A DNA stretch of 12,274 bases, taken from positions 1 to 12,274 of the forward strand of contig JAGWRQ010000050.1 in NCBI GenBank assembly GCA_028869615.1, read 5' to 3'. The notes beneath the pieces are model-generated. The model saw nothing but the letters and a program-made list of their open reading frames with translations. It made no database searches and was not told the origin of the DNA. Of this stretch, positions 1-7,010 are shown piece after piece. Positions within the stretch are counted from its first letter, which is position 1. Each line of letters opens with the position of its first letter. The stretch is from Candidatus Methylomirabilota bacterium. Its GTDB lineage: Bacteria; Methylomirabilota; Methylomirabilia; Methylomirabilales; Methylomirabilaceae. The position numbers and the translations under genes are program-made.

Positions 1-825
1 CTGTTCGGCCGCTTCCTCGGGAGTGACACCTGTCCCGATCTTGCTCAGATGGATGAAGAATTCGCGGTTCCCCTTCGGTCCGAGCAGGCAGGAAGGGGCA
101 GCCCCATGGATCCGGAGCCCCAACTCAATGGCTCGCCTGCCGACCTTCATAATGACCAGCCGATGTTGCTCGGGATCACGGACCACGCCCCCTTTTCCAA
201 CATGACCCTTGCCGACCTCGAACTGCGGTTTGATCAGCGCCAGGATGTCGCCGGAATCGGTAAGAAGCGAAGGGAGAACCGGGAGAATCGCGGCAAGGGA
301 GATAAACGAAAGGTCTACGGTTGCGAGGTCCGGCCGATCCGGGAAGTCAGCCGGTAGAAGGGTAAGCACGTGGGTCCGTTCCATGACGGTAACTCGTGGA
401 TCGGCCCTCAGTCTCACGTCGAGCTGTCCGCGCCCAACATCAACGGCATAGACGTGGGCGGCGCCACGCTGAAGCAGACAATCAGTAAATCCCCCCGTTG
501 ATGCGCCAAGGTCCAGACAGACGCGCCCCATCACCGGAATCGTGAACTTCTCCAGCGCGCCCTGAAGCTTGACACCCCCGCGCCCCACGTACGGATGCTC
601 GGGGAGCATGAGGGAAATCCGTGCGTCGGAAGCCACCAGGGTTCCTGCCTTGTCCACTACCCGGCCGTCCACCAGCACAACTCCCGCCAAGATAAGCGCC
701 CTGGCCCGCTCGCGGCTCGCGGCCAGGCCCTGCGCCTGCATCGCGAGGTCCAATCGGACCCGCCCGGCCTTCTTTGTAACCGGACAGTCGGAATCCGATG
801 GCAGGCATTGAATCAAGGCCGCCAT
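1..825 (-). CDS. tlyA: TlyA-family rRNA (cytidine-2'-O)-methyltransferase, C-terminus cut by window edge
   Basis: SAM-dependent 2'-O-methyltransferase of the TlyA (historically 'hemolysin A') family, which methylates cytidines of 16S and/or 23S rRNA. The first 275 residues are visible and the frame is still open at the left edge; family members are about 245-275 residues, so little is missing. Residues ~22-80 are an S4 RNA-binding domain (LDLAMQAQGLAASRERARAL onward). An FtsJ-like Rossmann methyltransferase follows, with SAM motif I LDLGASTGGF at 104-113. Likely K-D-K-E catalytic residues are K86 (GGVKLQGAL), D171 (VDLSFISL), K199 (LIKPQFEVG) and E255 (GNREFF). The ATG at 825 is chosen because a near-perfect Shine-Dalgarno lies just upstream and ispA ends at 832, seven bases before it. 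An overlapping 117-codon frame at 482-835 has no such domains and is a shadow. Family assignment is secure; which rRNA sites it methylates is not known. Confidence 0.94.
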   Translation of the reverse strand, partial: MAALIQCLPSDSDCPVTKKAGRVRLDLAMQAQGLAASRERARALILAGVVLVDGRVVDKAGTLVASDARISLMLPEHPYVGRGGVKLQGALEKFTIPVMGRVCLDLGASTGGFTDCLLQRGAAHVYAVDVGRGQLDVRLRADPRVTVMERTHVLTLLPADFPDRPDLATVDLSFISLAAILPVLPSLLTDSGDILALIKPQFEVGKGHVGKGGVVRDPEQHRLVIMKVGRRAIELGLRIHGAAPSCLLGPKGNREFFIHLSKIGTGVTPEEAAEQ

Positions 826-830
826 AGGCC

Positions 831-839
831 ATCACCTCC
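831..839 (-). promoter_or_regulatory. Strong Shine-Dalgarno of tlyA containing the ispA stop codon
   Basis: On the minus strand GGAGGTGAT is an extended match to the 3' end of 16S rRNA, five bases before the tlyA ATG at 825. The TGA inside it (834-832) is the ispA stop codon, so ribosomes finishing ispA terminate on the tlyA ribosome binding site. This decides the tlyA start and suggests translational coupling. Confidence 0.85.
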
Positions 840-1761
840 GCCGCGTCACGACGAACTCAGCAATTGCACTCAGCGCTGCCTCGCGGCCGCCAAAGATGAC
901 GAGGCTCTGTTTCGCCTCCGACACTAAGCGATGGGCCCACCGCCGCGACTCCTCGATCCCGAGAAGGGCCGGGAACGTCGCCTTTTTCTTGCGCAGATCG
1001 CTCCCTGCCTGCTTCCCCAGAGCCTCCAGGCTTCCCTCCAGATCCAGGATGTCATCCACGATCTGGAAGGCCAGTCCGATCCGCTCGCCATACCGCGTGA
1101 GGGCTTCCAACTGCTCCGGCCCGGCTGACGCAAGAATGCCGCCCACCCGCAGGCAGGCGCGGATCAGGGCGCCGGTCTTGTGCGTATGCAGATACTGCAG
1201 CGTCGGCAAATCCACCTCCCGATCCTCATGCAGAATGTCCACAACTTGACCGCCAACCATACCCTTGCTGCCCGCGGCTTGGGCGATCTCCTGAATCACC
1301 CTGAGGCGGGCTTCTGCCATCGTCTGCATATACGCCGCCCCGAGTGGTTCACCCTGATCTGTCGACGGCGTACGTGAGAGGAGAATAAAGGCCTGGGTCA
1401 GCAGCGCGTCCCCCGCCAAGATGGCCATCGCCTCGCCGTAGACCTTATGGCAGGTCGGCCGCCCACGGCGAAAGTCATCGTCGTCCATGGCCGGCAGGTC
1501 GTCGTGAATCAGAGAATAGGTATGGATCAACTCGATGGCGGCCGCTGCGCCCAGCGCCTGTTCTACTCCTCCGCCTGCGGCCTCTGCCGCCGCCAGCACC
1601 AGGATCGGTCGCAGCCGTTTGCCCCCCGCAAAGACACTATAACGAACCGCTTCGTGGATCTCCTTCGGGGGGTCACCTACCCCGGGAAGATGCCGCTCCA
1701 GCGCCTCGTCGATGAGGAGTCGTCGCTCTTCTAAATACTGTTCCAACTCATCCGGCGTCAC
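832..1761 (-). CDS. ispA: Polyprenyl synthetase: farnesyl (or geranylgeranyl) diphosphate synthase
   Basis: Cytosolic short-chain E-prenyl diphosphate synthase that condenses isopentenyl diphosphate with allylic diphosphates to make C15 (possibly C20) precursors for quinones, undecaprenyl phosphate and hopanoids. The 309-residue product has all family motifs: GGKRLRP at 46-52, the first Asp-rich motif DDLPAMD at 87-93, RRGRPTCH just after it, and the second Asp-rich motif DDILD at 236-240, followed by the Lys-rich loop near 257-260. Four residues separate the Asp pair from the last Asp of the first motif and Tyr82 lies five residues before it, as in E. coli-type bacterial FPP synthases; C20 product cannot be excluded. 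I chose GTG at 1761: it follows an AGGGGG Shine-Dalgarno and lies 10 bases after the xseB stop. The upstream in-frame ATG at 1818 would overlap xseB by 47 bases and add residues foreign to the family. It lies in the xseA-xseB-ispA-tlyA operon. Confidence 0.95.
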   Translation of the reverse strand: MTPDELEQYLEERRLLIDEALERHLPGVGDPPKEIHEAVRYSVFAGGKRLRPILVLAAAEAAGGGVEQALGAAAAIELIHTYSLIHDDLPAMDDDDFRRGRPTCHKVYGEAMAILAGDALLTQAFILLSRTPSTDQGEPLGAAYMQTMAEARLRVIQEIAQAAGSKGMVGGQVVDILHEDREVDLPTLQYLHTHKTGALIRACLRVGGILASAGPEQLEALTRYGERIGLAFQIVDDILDLEGSLEALGKQAGSDLRKKKATFPALLGIEESRRWAHRLVSEAKQSLVIFGGREAALSAIAEFVVTRRR

Positions 1762-1771
1762 GATGTCCCCC

Positions 1772-2017
1772 TCACAGCTCCTCCTCCTCTGCCTCAAACG
1801 ACCGTTCTTCGAGTTCACCGGAGACGGACTCGACGCTGCGCGTCAGAATATTGACCCGACGCTCGGCTTCGCTCAACCGCGCTGAGCACAGCTTGGTCAA
1901 CCGAACCCCCTCCTCGAAGACTGAGAGGGCTTCCTCAAGAGGGAGGTCTCCACGCTCGAGACGAGAGACAATCGCCTCGAGCTGTTTGAGCGCCTCCTCG
2001 AATGGAACCTCCTCCAT
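1772..2017 (-). CDS. xseB: Exodeoxyribonuclease VII small subunit
   Basis: Small helical subunit of exonuclease VII; several copies wrap around each XseA to form the enzyme that degrades single-stranded DNA into oligonucleotides. At 81 residues it has the normal family length. It shows the typical N-terminal pattern FEEALKQLEAIVSRLERGD, then LPLEEALSVFEEGV and a helical, strongly charged C-terminus ending in an acidic run (EAEEEEL). The ATG at 2017 lies eight bases after the xseA TAG, with AGGA overlapping that stop as ribosome binding site, so the two subunits are probably translationally coupled, which would help keep the multi-copy small subunit in supply. The stop is 10 bases before the ispA GTG. 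Confidence 0.95.
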   Translation of the reverse strand: MEEVPFEEALKQLEAIVSRLERGDLPLEEALSVFEEGVRLTKLCSARLSEAERRVNILTRSVESVSGELEERSFEAEEEEL

Positions 2018-2025
2018 GTCTGTTC

Positions 2026-3246
2026 CTACCCTTCTGGGGCCCGGACCTCACGGACGTCGCACCGCAACCGACCATGATGGAGGCGGACCTCAACGAGGTC
2101 GCCCGCCGTTACCGCCGAACTATTTTTCACAATCTCCTGGCCAGGCAGCCGAAGGCAAATGCTGTAGCCTCGACTCAGGATGGCCAACGGGCTCAACGAG
2201 TCCAGCTTGCCGACTGTCGCCTTCAACTCACTGTGGAACGCCGTCAATCGTCGATCGGTCCAGCCGGTCAGACCTTTCAACAGCTCGGTCAGGCGACGCC
2301 GCTGTATCCGAACCCGCTCGACCGGGCTCAGCAGCCGTACATGACGATCCAGCCCGCTCATCCGCATTCTCAGACCATGTAGTCTCGACCGAATGACGCC
2401 GGTCATCCGCGCGTGAAGGTCGTCAAGCCGCTGCGCCAGCTCGTCCTGCCTGGCGATGACCAACTCGGCGGCGGCAGACGGCGTGGGCGCCCGCAGGTCG
2501 GCCACGAAATCAGCGATGGTGTAATCGACCTCATGGCCGACGGCCGAGATGACCGGAATCCTGGAGGCCGCGATAGCTCTCGCCACCGTCTCCTCGTTGA
2601 AGGCCTGCAGGTCCTCGATCGAGCCGCCCCCTCTGGCGACAATCACGACGTCCAGTCCCCCTCGCCGATTCAACTCGCCGAGCGCCTCGACGATCTCCGG
2701 GGCCGCCTGATCACCTTGCACCGTTACCGGATAGATCAGCACGTCGACGCCGGCGAACCGCCGTCGGAGCACATGGAGGATATCGCGAATGGCCGCCCCT
2801 GTCGGCGATGTGATCACCCCGATCCGCCTCGGCAACAAGGGGATCGGCCGCTTTCTGGCGTCGTCAAACAGCCCCTCCGCCCGCAGCTTCTCCTTGAGCT
2901 GTTCAAAGGCCAGTTGCAGGGCCCCCAGGCCCTTCGGTTCCATGTACTCTGCGACGAGCTGATATTCACCGCGGCGCTCATAGACACTGAGCTCACCATA
3001 CACCAGGACCGCCAGCCCATCCTTTGGCTGGAACTTGAGCTGCCGGTTCTGCATCCGGAACATCACCGCCCGGACCTGACTCTCCTCATCTTTGAGACTG
3101 AAGTACATATGCCCGGACGAGTGCTGATGAAAATTGGACAGCTCCCCCTCCACCCAGATTCCGGAGAACGAGTCCTCAAGGAGGGCGCGAAGCTCGGCAG
3201 TCAAGTCGCTGACGGTATAGATCTTCGGCGGCTGAAGGGCGGCCAT
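2026..3246 (-). CDS. xseA: Exodeoxyribonuclease VII large subunit
   Basis: Catalytic subunit of exonuclease VII, which digests single-stranded DNA from both ends in repair and recombination. The 406-residue product carries an N-terminal OB-fold nucleic-acid-binding domain (about 8-105; typical IWVEGELSNF at 30-39 and SSGHMYFSLKD at 43-53). The catalytic region follows, with ITSPTGAA at 145-152, VIVARGGGSIEDLQAFNEE at about 201-219, and AVGHEVDYTIADFVADLRAP ending near 254. Then comes a long helical region that presumably binds XseB, and the C-terminal LSPLAILSRGYS motif. Length fits the family's compact form (about 400-450). ATG 3246 is preceded by a weak AAGAGA ribosome binding site. It heads the tight xseA-xseB-ispA-tlyA unit and is separated from upstream comEC by 203 bases holding an inverted-repeat element. 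Confidence 0.97.
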   Translation of the reverse strand: MAALQPPKIYTVSDLTAELRALLEDSFSGIWVEGELSNFHQHSSGHMYFSLKDEESQVRAVMFRMQNRQLKFQPKDGLAVLVYGELSVYERRGEYQLVAEYMEPKGLGALQLAFEQLKEKLRAEGLFDDARKRPIPLLPRRIGVITSPTGAAIRDILHVLRRRFAGVDVLIYPVTVQGDQAAPEIVEALGELNRRGGLDVVIVARGGGSIEDLQAFNEETVARAIAASRIPVISAVGHEVDYTIADFVADLRAPTPSAAAELVIARQDELAQRLDDLHARMTGVIRSRLHGLRMRMSGLDRHVRLLSPVERVRIQRRRLTELLKGLTGWTDRRLTAFHSELKATVGKLDSLSPLAILSRGYSICLRLPGQEIVKNSSAVTAGDLVEVRLHHGRLRCDVREVRAPEG

Positions 3247-3252
3247 GCGGGT

Positions 3253-3281
3253 CTCTTAACATACGCCCACCTCGTTGTCAA
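3253..3281 (-). promoter_or_regulatory. Possible promoter of the xseA operon
   Basis: A perfect -35 hexamer TTGACA occurs on the minus strand at 3281-3276. At 17-base spacing the candidate -10 is only TAAGAG (3258-3253, three of six matches), and it would place the transcript start almost on the xseA ATG. A second weak match, TATGTT, is too close to the -35. The spacing problem makes this tentative. Confidence 0.25.
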
Positions 3282-3315
3282 ACGCTTTCCCCACCCCGGA
3301 ATAGACACTGGGATG

Positions 3316-3427
3316 CGTCATTGCGAGCGTAGCGAAGCCATCCAACCGTTCTTCCCTACCAGTTTTCCAGACTCACGAGAACAGAACGGTGAGATTGCCG
3401 CGCACCCTTTGGGTACTCGCAATGACG
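3316..3427. repeat. 112-bp inverted-repeat element (CATTGCGAG family, MITE-like)
   Basis: The element is bounded by perfect 12-bp inverted termini, CGTCATTGCGAG at 3316-3327 and CTCGCAATGACG at 3416-3427. Inside are a second pair, ACCGTTCT at 3345-3352 and AGAACGGT at 3383-3390, and a small hairpin ACCC-TTT-GGGT at 3404-3414. The ends and the adjoining AGCGAAGCC resemble palindromic elements I recall as scattered between genes in many bacterial genomes. It fills most of the comEC/xseA gap, ending 22 bases after the comEC stop, and its RNA would fold strongly. No transposase is encoded. Confidence 0.75.
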
Positions 3428-3449
3428 GACAAATGAATGGGCTGCATGA

Positions 3450-5855
3450 TCAATGCCTCATGGTCGAGACTTCGATCGTATTCCCGTCACTCGTAACGGT
3501 GACGGCGCCGTCCAGGTCGGTCCTGTACAGATGAATGCCGTTCGCACGGTATCGATCCAATGTCTCCTGATGCGGATGCCGGAAGCGGTTCCGGTAGCCG
3601 GCCGAAACCACCGCGACCCTCGGATGGACGTGCGTCAGGAATAGCTCGCTGCTGCTGGTCCTACCGCCATGGTGAGGTACCTTCAACACCTCCGCTGCGA
3701 GATCGGCTCCCCGTTTAAGCAGCAATTGTTCCGCTTCCTGTTCAATATCACCGGACAACAGTAACGTCACCTGGCCGTACTTCACGGTCAGGACCAGTGA
3801 GTTGCTGTTCACGTCAGAGAAATGGCCACGGGGCGAGTCGTGGCGCATCGGATTCGAAGGATGCAGCACCGCGATCTGCACCGGAGCAAACTCGGACGTC
3901 CGATACCCGTCGTGCAGGATCTTGTGGGGGATACGCCTCCAGCGTAGCGTCTCTTCGAACCAGAGGTAGATCGGCATGGCCGCCCGCTGGCCGCTATCCC
4001 AGACTTCGCCCACCGGAAAGTGGCGGAGGACTGCCTGCAAGCCGTTCAGGTGATCCGCATGGGGATGGGTGAGGACCATGAGATCCACATGGCCGATCCA
4101 GCGGGAGAGCAGGAACGGGACCACCACCTGCTCCCCGATGTCGAACCGATCGTCGAATAGACCACCGCCGTCGATCAGGATGGTTCGCTTCCCGGGAAGC
4201 TCCAGGACAATACCATCACCTTGCCCAACGTCGAGGACGGTCATCCGTAGCTGACCGTTCTGGAAAATGGGCAGCAGACGAACGCCGACCAGGATGACAC
4301 AAGCAAGGGCAGCCGCGTACGCGGTCCATCGGAGCCACCGGCGTCCCATGGCCGCCACCGCCGCTCCCAAGGCCAGATAGTAGCAGATGACCATCGGGGC
4401 GGACGGAGAAAAAAGCTGAACCGAGGCAAAAGGCAGCCGCGCGAACCATCCGGCAAGGTTGACCAGCAAATCGATCTGCCATCCTATGAGTGTGGCGAAC
4501 CACCCGAGAGAGCCAGGAATGACCGTCGCCAACACGGCGAACAGCATCCCTGCCCCTGTCAGCAGACCGCTCAACGGTACGATTGGAAGATTAGCCAGGA
4601 TGCCGACGGGTGAGATTCGATAAAAGGTGGAGGCGAGAATCGGGGCGGTCCCGAGGAAGGCGGCGACGGACAGCAAGAGCGGGGTGGCGATCCATCGCCA
4701 GGGAGCCGCCAGCCAAGCAACCGATACTCGATCGACGGCCACCAGGATGGCCCAAGTGGCCACGAAGGTGAGCTGAAACCCCACATCGAACAGCAACAGC
4801 GGCTGCCAGAGGAGGAGCACGAGCGCGGAGAGAGCGAGGGTATTCAGCGGATCGGCATCCCGATCAAGGACCAGTCCCAGCAGGTACACATCGGCCATCA
4901 CTGCCGCCCTGACCACTGATGCGCTTCCGCCTGCGAGGGCCGCATAAAAGGTGATGAGACCCATTGAGAGCAGCGCGCTTGGGCGTAGCGGGATACGGAC
5001 CGCCTTCAAAAGAAAAAACAGCGCACCGGCGAGGATACTCACATTAAGGCCGGAGATGGCCAGAATGTGATATGTGCCTGAGCCGAGAAACGCCTCGTTA
5101 ATCTGCCGAGGAATGCCGGATCGTTCACCGAGCGTCATGGCGGCGAGAAGAGCAGCCTGGGCCGGCGGCAATACGCTATGGACAGCGCGAATCATGCGGT
5201 CGCGGAGCGTATACGCCCAGGCAAGCAGCTTGTAACCATTGCCGGTCCCTCGCCGCTCCAGCGTCTCCCCTTCGCCCATCCACCCTTCAAGGGTCACACC
5301 CTGGCTTTTGAGGTAGAATGGGTAGTCGAAACCGCCAGGATTCAAGTAGCCTCGCGGCCGGCGAAGCTTGAACTGCCCACGAATGCGTTCCCCATAGGCG
5401 GGAACGATCTCGAGGCCAAGAAGGGTCAGACGCGCGCGCCCGGTAACCTCAATCTCTCGCCCTGCCAGCCACATAGTCCGCAGGTCGAGAAGGATCCGAA
5501 CCCGCCTCCCTTCGTCCTCGACGCCTGCGGCATCGACAGTCGTGGAATCGCTTGGCGAGGCTACAACCCCTTCGATCAGGAGCGGCTGCTCCAGGATCTC
5601 TTCGGGCAAACGATCGATGTGATGCGAAGGCAGAAGGTACGGTTCGACTCCGAGGCGACCTGCGCCGAGGGAAAAGAACAGGAGTAGAAGGAAGGCGCTG
5701 GCGGCGCGAAGCCGGCGATACGCGGCACTCAGCAGGGCGAGGCCGGCGGCCACAGGTCCAGTGAGAAGCCAGACAAGCACCGGAAACGGCAGAAGGTGCG
5801 ACGCCACGATGCCTAGAAGAAACGCAATGACCAGCGGTACGAGCGGACGGCGCAT
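3450..5855 (-). CDS. comEC: ComEC/Rec2 competence DNA-uptake channel protein
   Basis: Polytopic inner-membrane protein that carries single-stranded DNA into the cytoplasm during natural transformation. The 801-residue product has the full three-part architecture. An N-terminal hydrophobic and OB-like region (DUF4131 type, about 1-205) includes LRRPRGYLNPGGFDY at 164-178. The central competence domain with many membrane segments (about 225-530) carries the signature HILAISGLNVSIL at 263-275. A C-terminal metallo-beta-lactamase-like domain starts at LDVGQGDG (541-548), with metal-ligand motif HPHADH at 597-602, GD at 702-703 and VPHHGG at 726-731. Because the nuclease motif set looks intact, this version may degrade the non-transported strand itself; that is an inference. 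The start MRRPLVPLVIAFLLGI is typical, although the ribosome binding site (AAAGG, only two bases from ATG) is poor. It lies 72 bases downstream of the CPBP gene and may be cotranscribed with it. Confidence 0.96.
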   Translation of the reverse strand: MRRPLVPLVIAFLLGIVASHLLPFPVLVWLLTGPVAAGLALLSAAYRRLRAASAFLLLLFFSLGAGRLGVEPYLLPSHHIDRLPEEILEQPLLIEGVVASPSDSTTVDAAGVEDEGRRVRILLDLRTMWLAGREIEVTGRARLTLLGLEIVPAYGERIRGQFKLRRPRGYLNPGGFDYPFYLKSQGVTLEGWMGEGETLERRGTGNGYKLLAWAYTLRDRMIRAVHSVLPPAQAALLAAMTLGERSGIPRQINEAFLGSGTYHILAISGLNVSILAGALFFLLKAVRIPLRPSALLSMGLITFYAALAGGSASVVRAAVMADVYLLGLVLDRDADPLNTLALSALVLLLWQPLLLFDVGFQLTFVATWAILVAVDRVSVAWLAAPWRWIATPLLLSVAAFLGTAPILASTFYRISPVGILANLPIVPLSGLLTGAGMLFAVLATVIPGSLGWFATLIGWQIDLLVNLAGWFARLPFASVQLFSPSAPMVICYYLALGAAVAAMGRRWLRWTAYAAALACVILVGVRLLPIFQNGQLRMTVLDVGQGDGIVLELPGKRTILIDGGGLFDDRFDIGEQVVVPFLLSRWIGHVDLMVLTHPHADHLNGLQAVLRHFPVGEVWDSGQRAAMPIYLWFEETLRWRRIPHKILHDGYRTSEFAPVQIAVLHPSNPMRHDSPRGHFSDVNSNSLVLTVKYGQVTLLLSGDIEQEAEQLLLKRGADLAAEVLKVPHHGGRTSSSELFLTHVHPRVAVVSAGYRNRFRHPHQETLDRYRANGIHLYRTDLDGAVTVTSDGNTIEVSTMRH

Positions 5856-5927
5856 GGCCTTTGAGCGAGCCTCAATCCATGCGGAGCATGAGGCGGCTTC
5901 CTGTTCTATTGGGGAGCGCCTGCATAT

Positions 5928-6893
5928 TCATTGACCACCCCTGAGAAAGAGGACCCACATCGCGTCTATCATGGCGTGGACCGTGGCCGATGCTATGACA
6001 GAATTCGTCTTCCAGAACACAAACCCATATCCTAAGCCGGCAATAGTGGCCACCCCGACGTACGGCCAATTCGGGACATCAAACCCTAATGCCCGTTTAT
6101 TCATATGCGCCAGCCCAAACACCGCAGACGCAATAACCAGCGCATAGATCGGCTTCAGGCGATGCCGGAGAAGACTCTGAATCGCGCCGCGAAACAGTAT
6201 TTCTTCGATCACTCCGATGCTGACAAAAACCATCGGAACAGCTACGAATACCGCTACCGGAACGGCTATGATCAGAGGTAATCCAAGAGGATTGAGTCTC
6301 ACCACCTTAGCGATCCCCAATGTGGTCAGCCCGGTAGAGAGCGTAATCAACACCAGCGTAATTCCTAGAACCCCGAAGGTTGCCGCCATCGGGAGCATAT
6401 CGGACTTTTTCAAAGATAGATCGCACTTCAGGTCAAATCTTCTCCATCCTGAAAGGATAATGAGCGCATAAATGATGGCCGCGTACACGCCTAACGGCAG
6501 CGCGGTGGACCGGGCGCCGCCGAACTGTACGCGAAGCCAATTCGTGTTCACAATCTTCAACTCAATCAGCAACCAGATCCACAGCACGACGGCAAAATTA
6601 ATCACCAGGTCTCTTCCGGTACATGTATCGTCAGATTTTGGTCCGGTCAGGTAGAGCAGCAATGTCGGTAATCCAAAGTAGACCGCCAACAGCGCGAAGC
6701 GATTGAAGCCCCACTGATCGACCGCTACACTCACCATGCTGTAATACGCCAGCATGAGACACGGGAGCCACCAGACGCGAAGAGGCTTTTCTACAAGCCA
6801 GGCGCCTACGCCTGCTCGAGTAGATTGTTTCATCATCGCGATGAACGTCACTGCCAGTATGACGGTGCCGATGATGACCACCACGATCCCCAT
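5928..6893 (-). CDS. CPBP-family intramembrane metalloprotease (CAAX protease / Abi type)
   Basis: Membrane protein of 321 residues with about eight hydrophobic segments and the conserved C-terminal half of the CPBP (Abi/Rce1-like) family. Motif 1 is EEILFR, with the glutamate pair E230-E231 and R235. Motif 2 is FGLAH, F259-H263. Motif 3 is HAMID, H306-D310. These Glu and His residues are the expected catalytic and metal ligands, so it is likely an active intramembrane endopeptidase, but the substrate cannot be told. Known relatives process prenylated proteins, mature peptides or give bacteriocin immunity. ATG 6893 is preceded by GGGAGG at a 7-base spacing. The gene looks AT-richer than its neighbours: sampled 60-base lines starting at 6301, 6361 and 6541 are about 55, 48 and 43 % GC, against 68 % in a comEC line starting at 4681. 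This is compatible with acquisition from elsewhere. It is divergent from lptF. Confidence 0.88.
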   Translation of the reverse strand: MGIVVVIIGTVILAVTFIAMMKQSTRAGVGAWLVEKPLRVWWLPCLMLAYYSMVSVAVDQWGFNRFALLAVYFGLPTLLLYLTGPKSDDTCTGRDLVINFAVVLWIWLLIELKIVNTNWLRVQFGGARSTALPLGVYAAIIYALIILSGWRRFDLKCDLSLKKSDMLPMAATFGVLGITLVLITLSTGLTTLGIAKVVRLNPLGLPLIIAVPVAVFVAVPMVFVSIGVIEEILFRGAIQSLLRHRLKPIYALVIASAVFGLAHMNKRALGFDVPNWPYVGVATIAGLGYGFVFWKTNSVIASATVHAMIDAMWVLFLRGGQ

Positions 6894-6900
6894 TCAGGAA

Positions 6901-6906
6901 CCTCCC
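6901..6906 (-). promoter_or_regulatory. Shine-Dalgarno of the CPBP protease gene
   Basis: GGGAGG on the minus strand, seven bases before ATG 6893, is an optimal ribosome binding site and fixes that start codon. Confidence 0.75.
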
Positions 6907-6923
6907 GCAGTCTTAAGTATTTT

Positions 6924-6951
6924 TTGACCGTCTTATACGCGCCGTTATAAC
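6924..6951 (+). promoter_or_regulatory. Sigma-70-like promoter toward lptF
   Basis: TTGACC at 6924-6929 (five of six matches to -35), a 16-base spacer, and TATAAC at 6946-6951 (five of six matches to -10). A transcript would start near 6958, giving a leader of about 50-80 bases before the candidate lptF starts. The -10 box is shared with the opposite-strand promoter, and a palindrome overlaps its downstream edge. Confidence 0.6.
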
Positions 6952-6973
6952 AGCCTCGCCGGGGCTGTTTCAA
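6944..6973 (-). promoter_or_regulatory. Sigma-70-like promoter toward the CPBP protease gene
   Basis: On the minus strand TTGAAA (6973-6968, five of six matches) is followed after 18 bases by TATAAC (6949-6944, five of six matches). The -10 is the mirror image of the lptF -10, because GTTATAAC at 6944-6951 is a perfect palindrome. The start would lie near 6938, giving a leader of about 45 bases. Confidence 0.55.
6949..6969. promoter_or_regulatory. Operator-like inverted repeat in the divergent promoter
   Basis: AACAGCC at 6949-6955 and GGCTGTT at 6963-6969 form a perfect 7-bp inverted repeat with a 7-base centre. It covers the end of the shared -10 box, the likely lptF transcript start and the minus-strand spacer, where a bound regulator would affect both genes. 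No T-run follows on either strand, so a terminator is less likely. Confidence 0.4.
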
Positions 6974-7010
6974 GGGAATTATGTTTACTTAGCGGGATCT
7001 CTTCATTACA

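Noticed and set aside
482..835. 117-residue minus-strand open frame at the tlyA start
   Set aside because: It is one frame off the TlyA frame; the TlyA frame has the S4 and methyltransferase motifs and the correctly spaced Shine-Dalgarno.
1762..1818. Longer ispA start at ATG 1818
   Set aside because: It would overlap xseB by 47 bases and add Arg-rich residues not seen in the family; GTG 1761 has a Shine-Dalgarno and proper spacing.
2413..3534. Long plus-strand open frame (373 residues) opposite xseA
   Set aside because: Antisense to a well-supported exonuclease gene; Arg-, Pro- and His-rich composition with no recognisable domain, typical of shadow frames in GC-rich DNA.
6949..6969. Rho-independent terminator in the CPBP/lptF divergent region
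   Set aside because: The stem lacks a following T-run on both strands and lies between divergent starts rather than after a gene end; an operator is a better reading.
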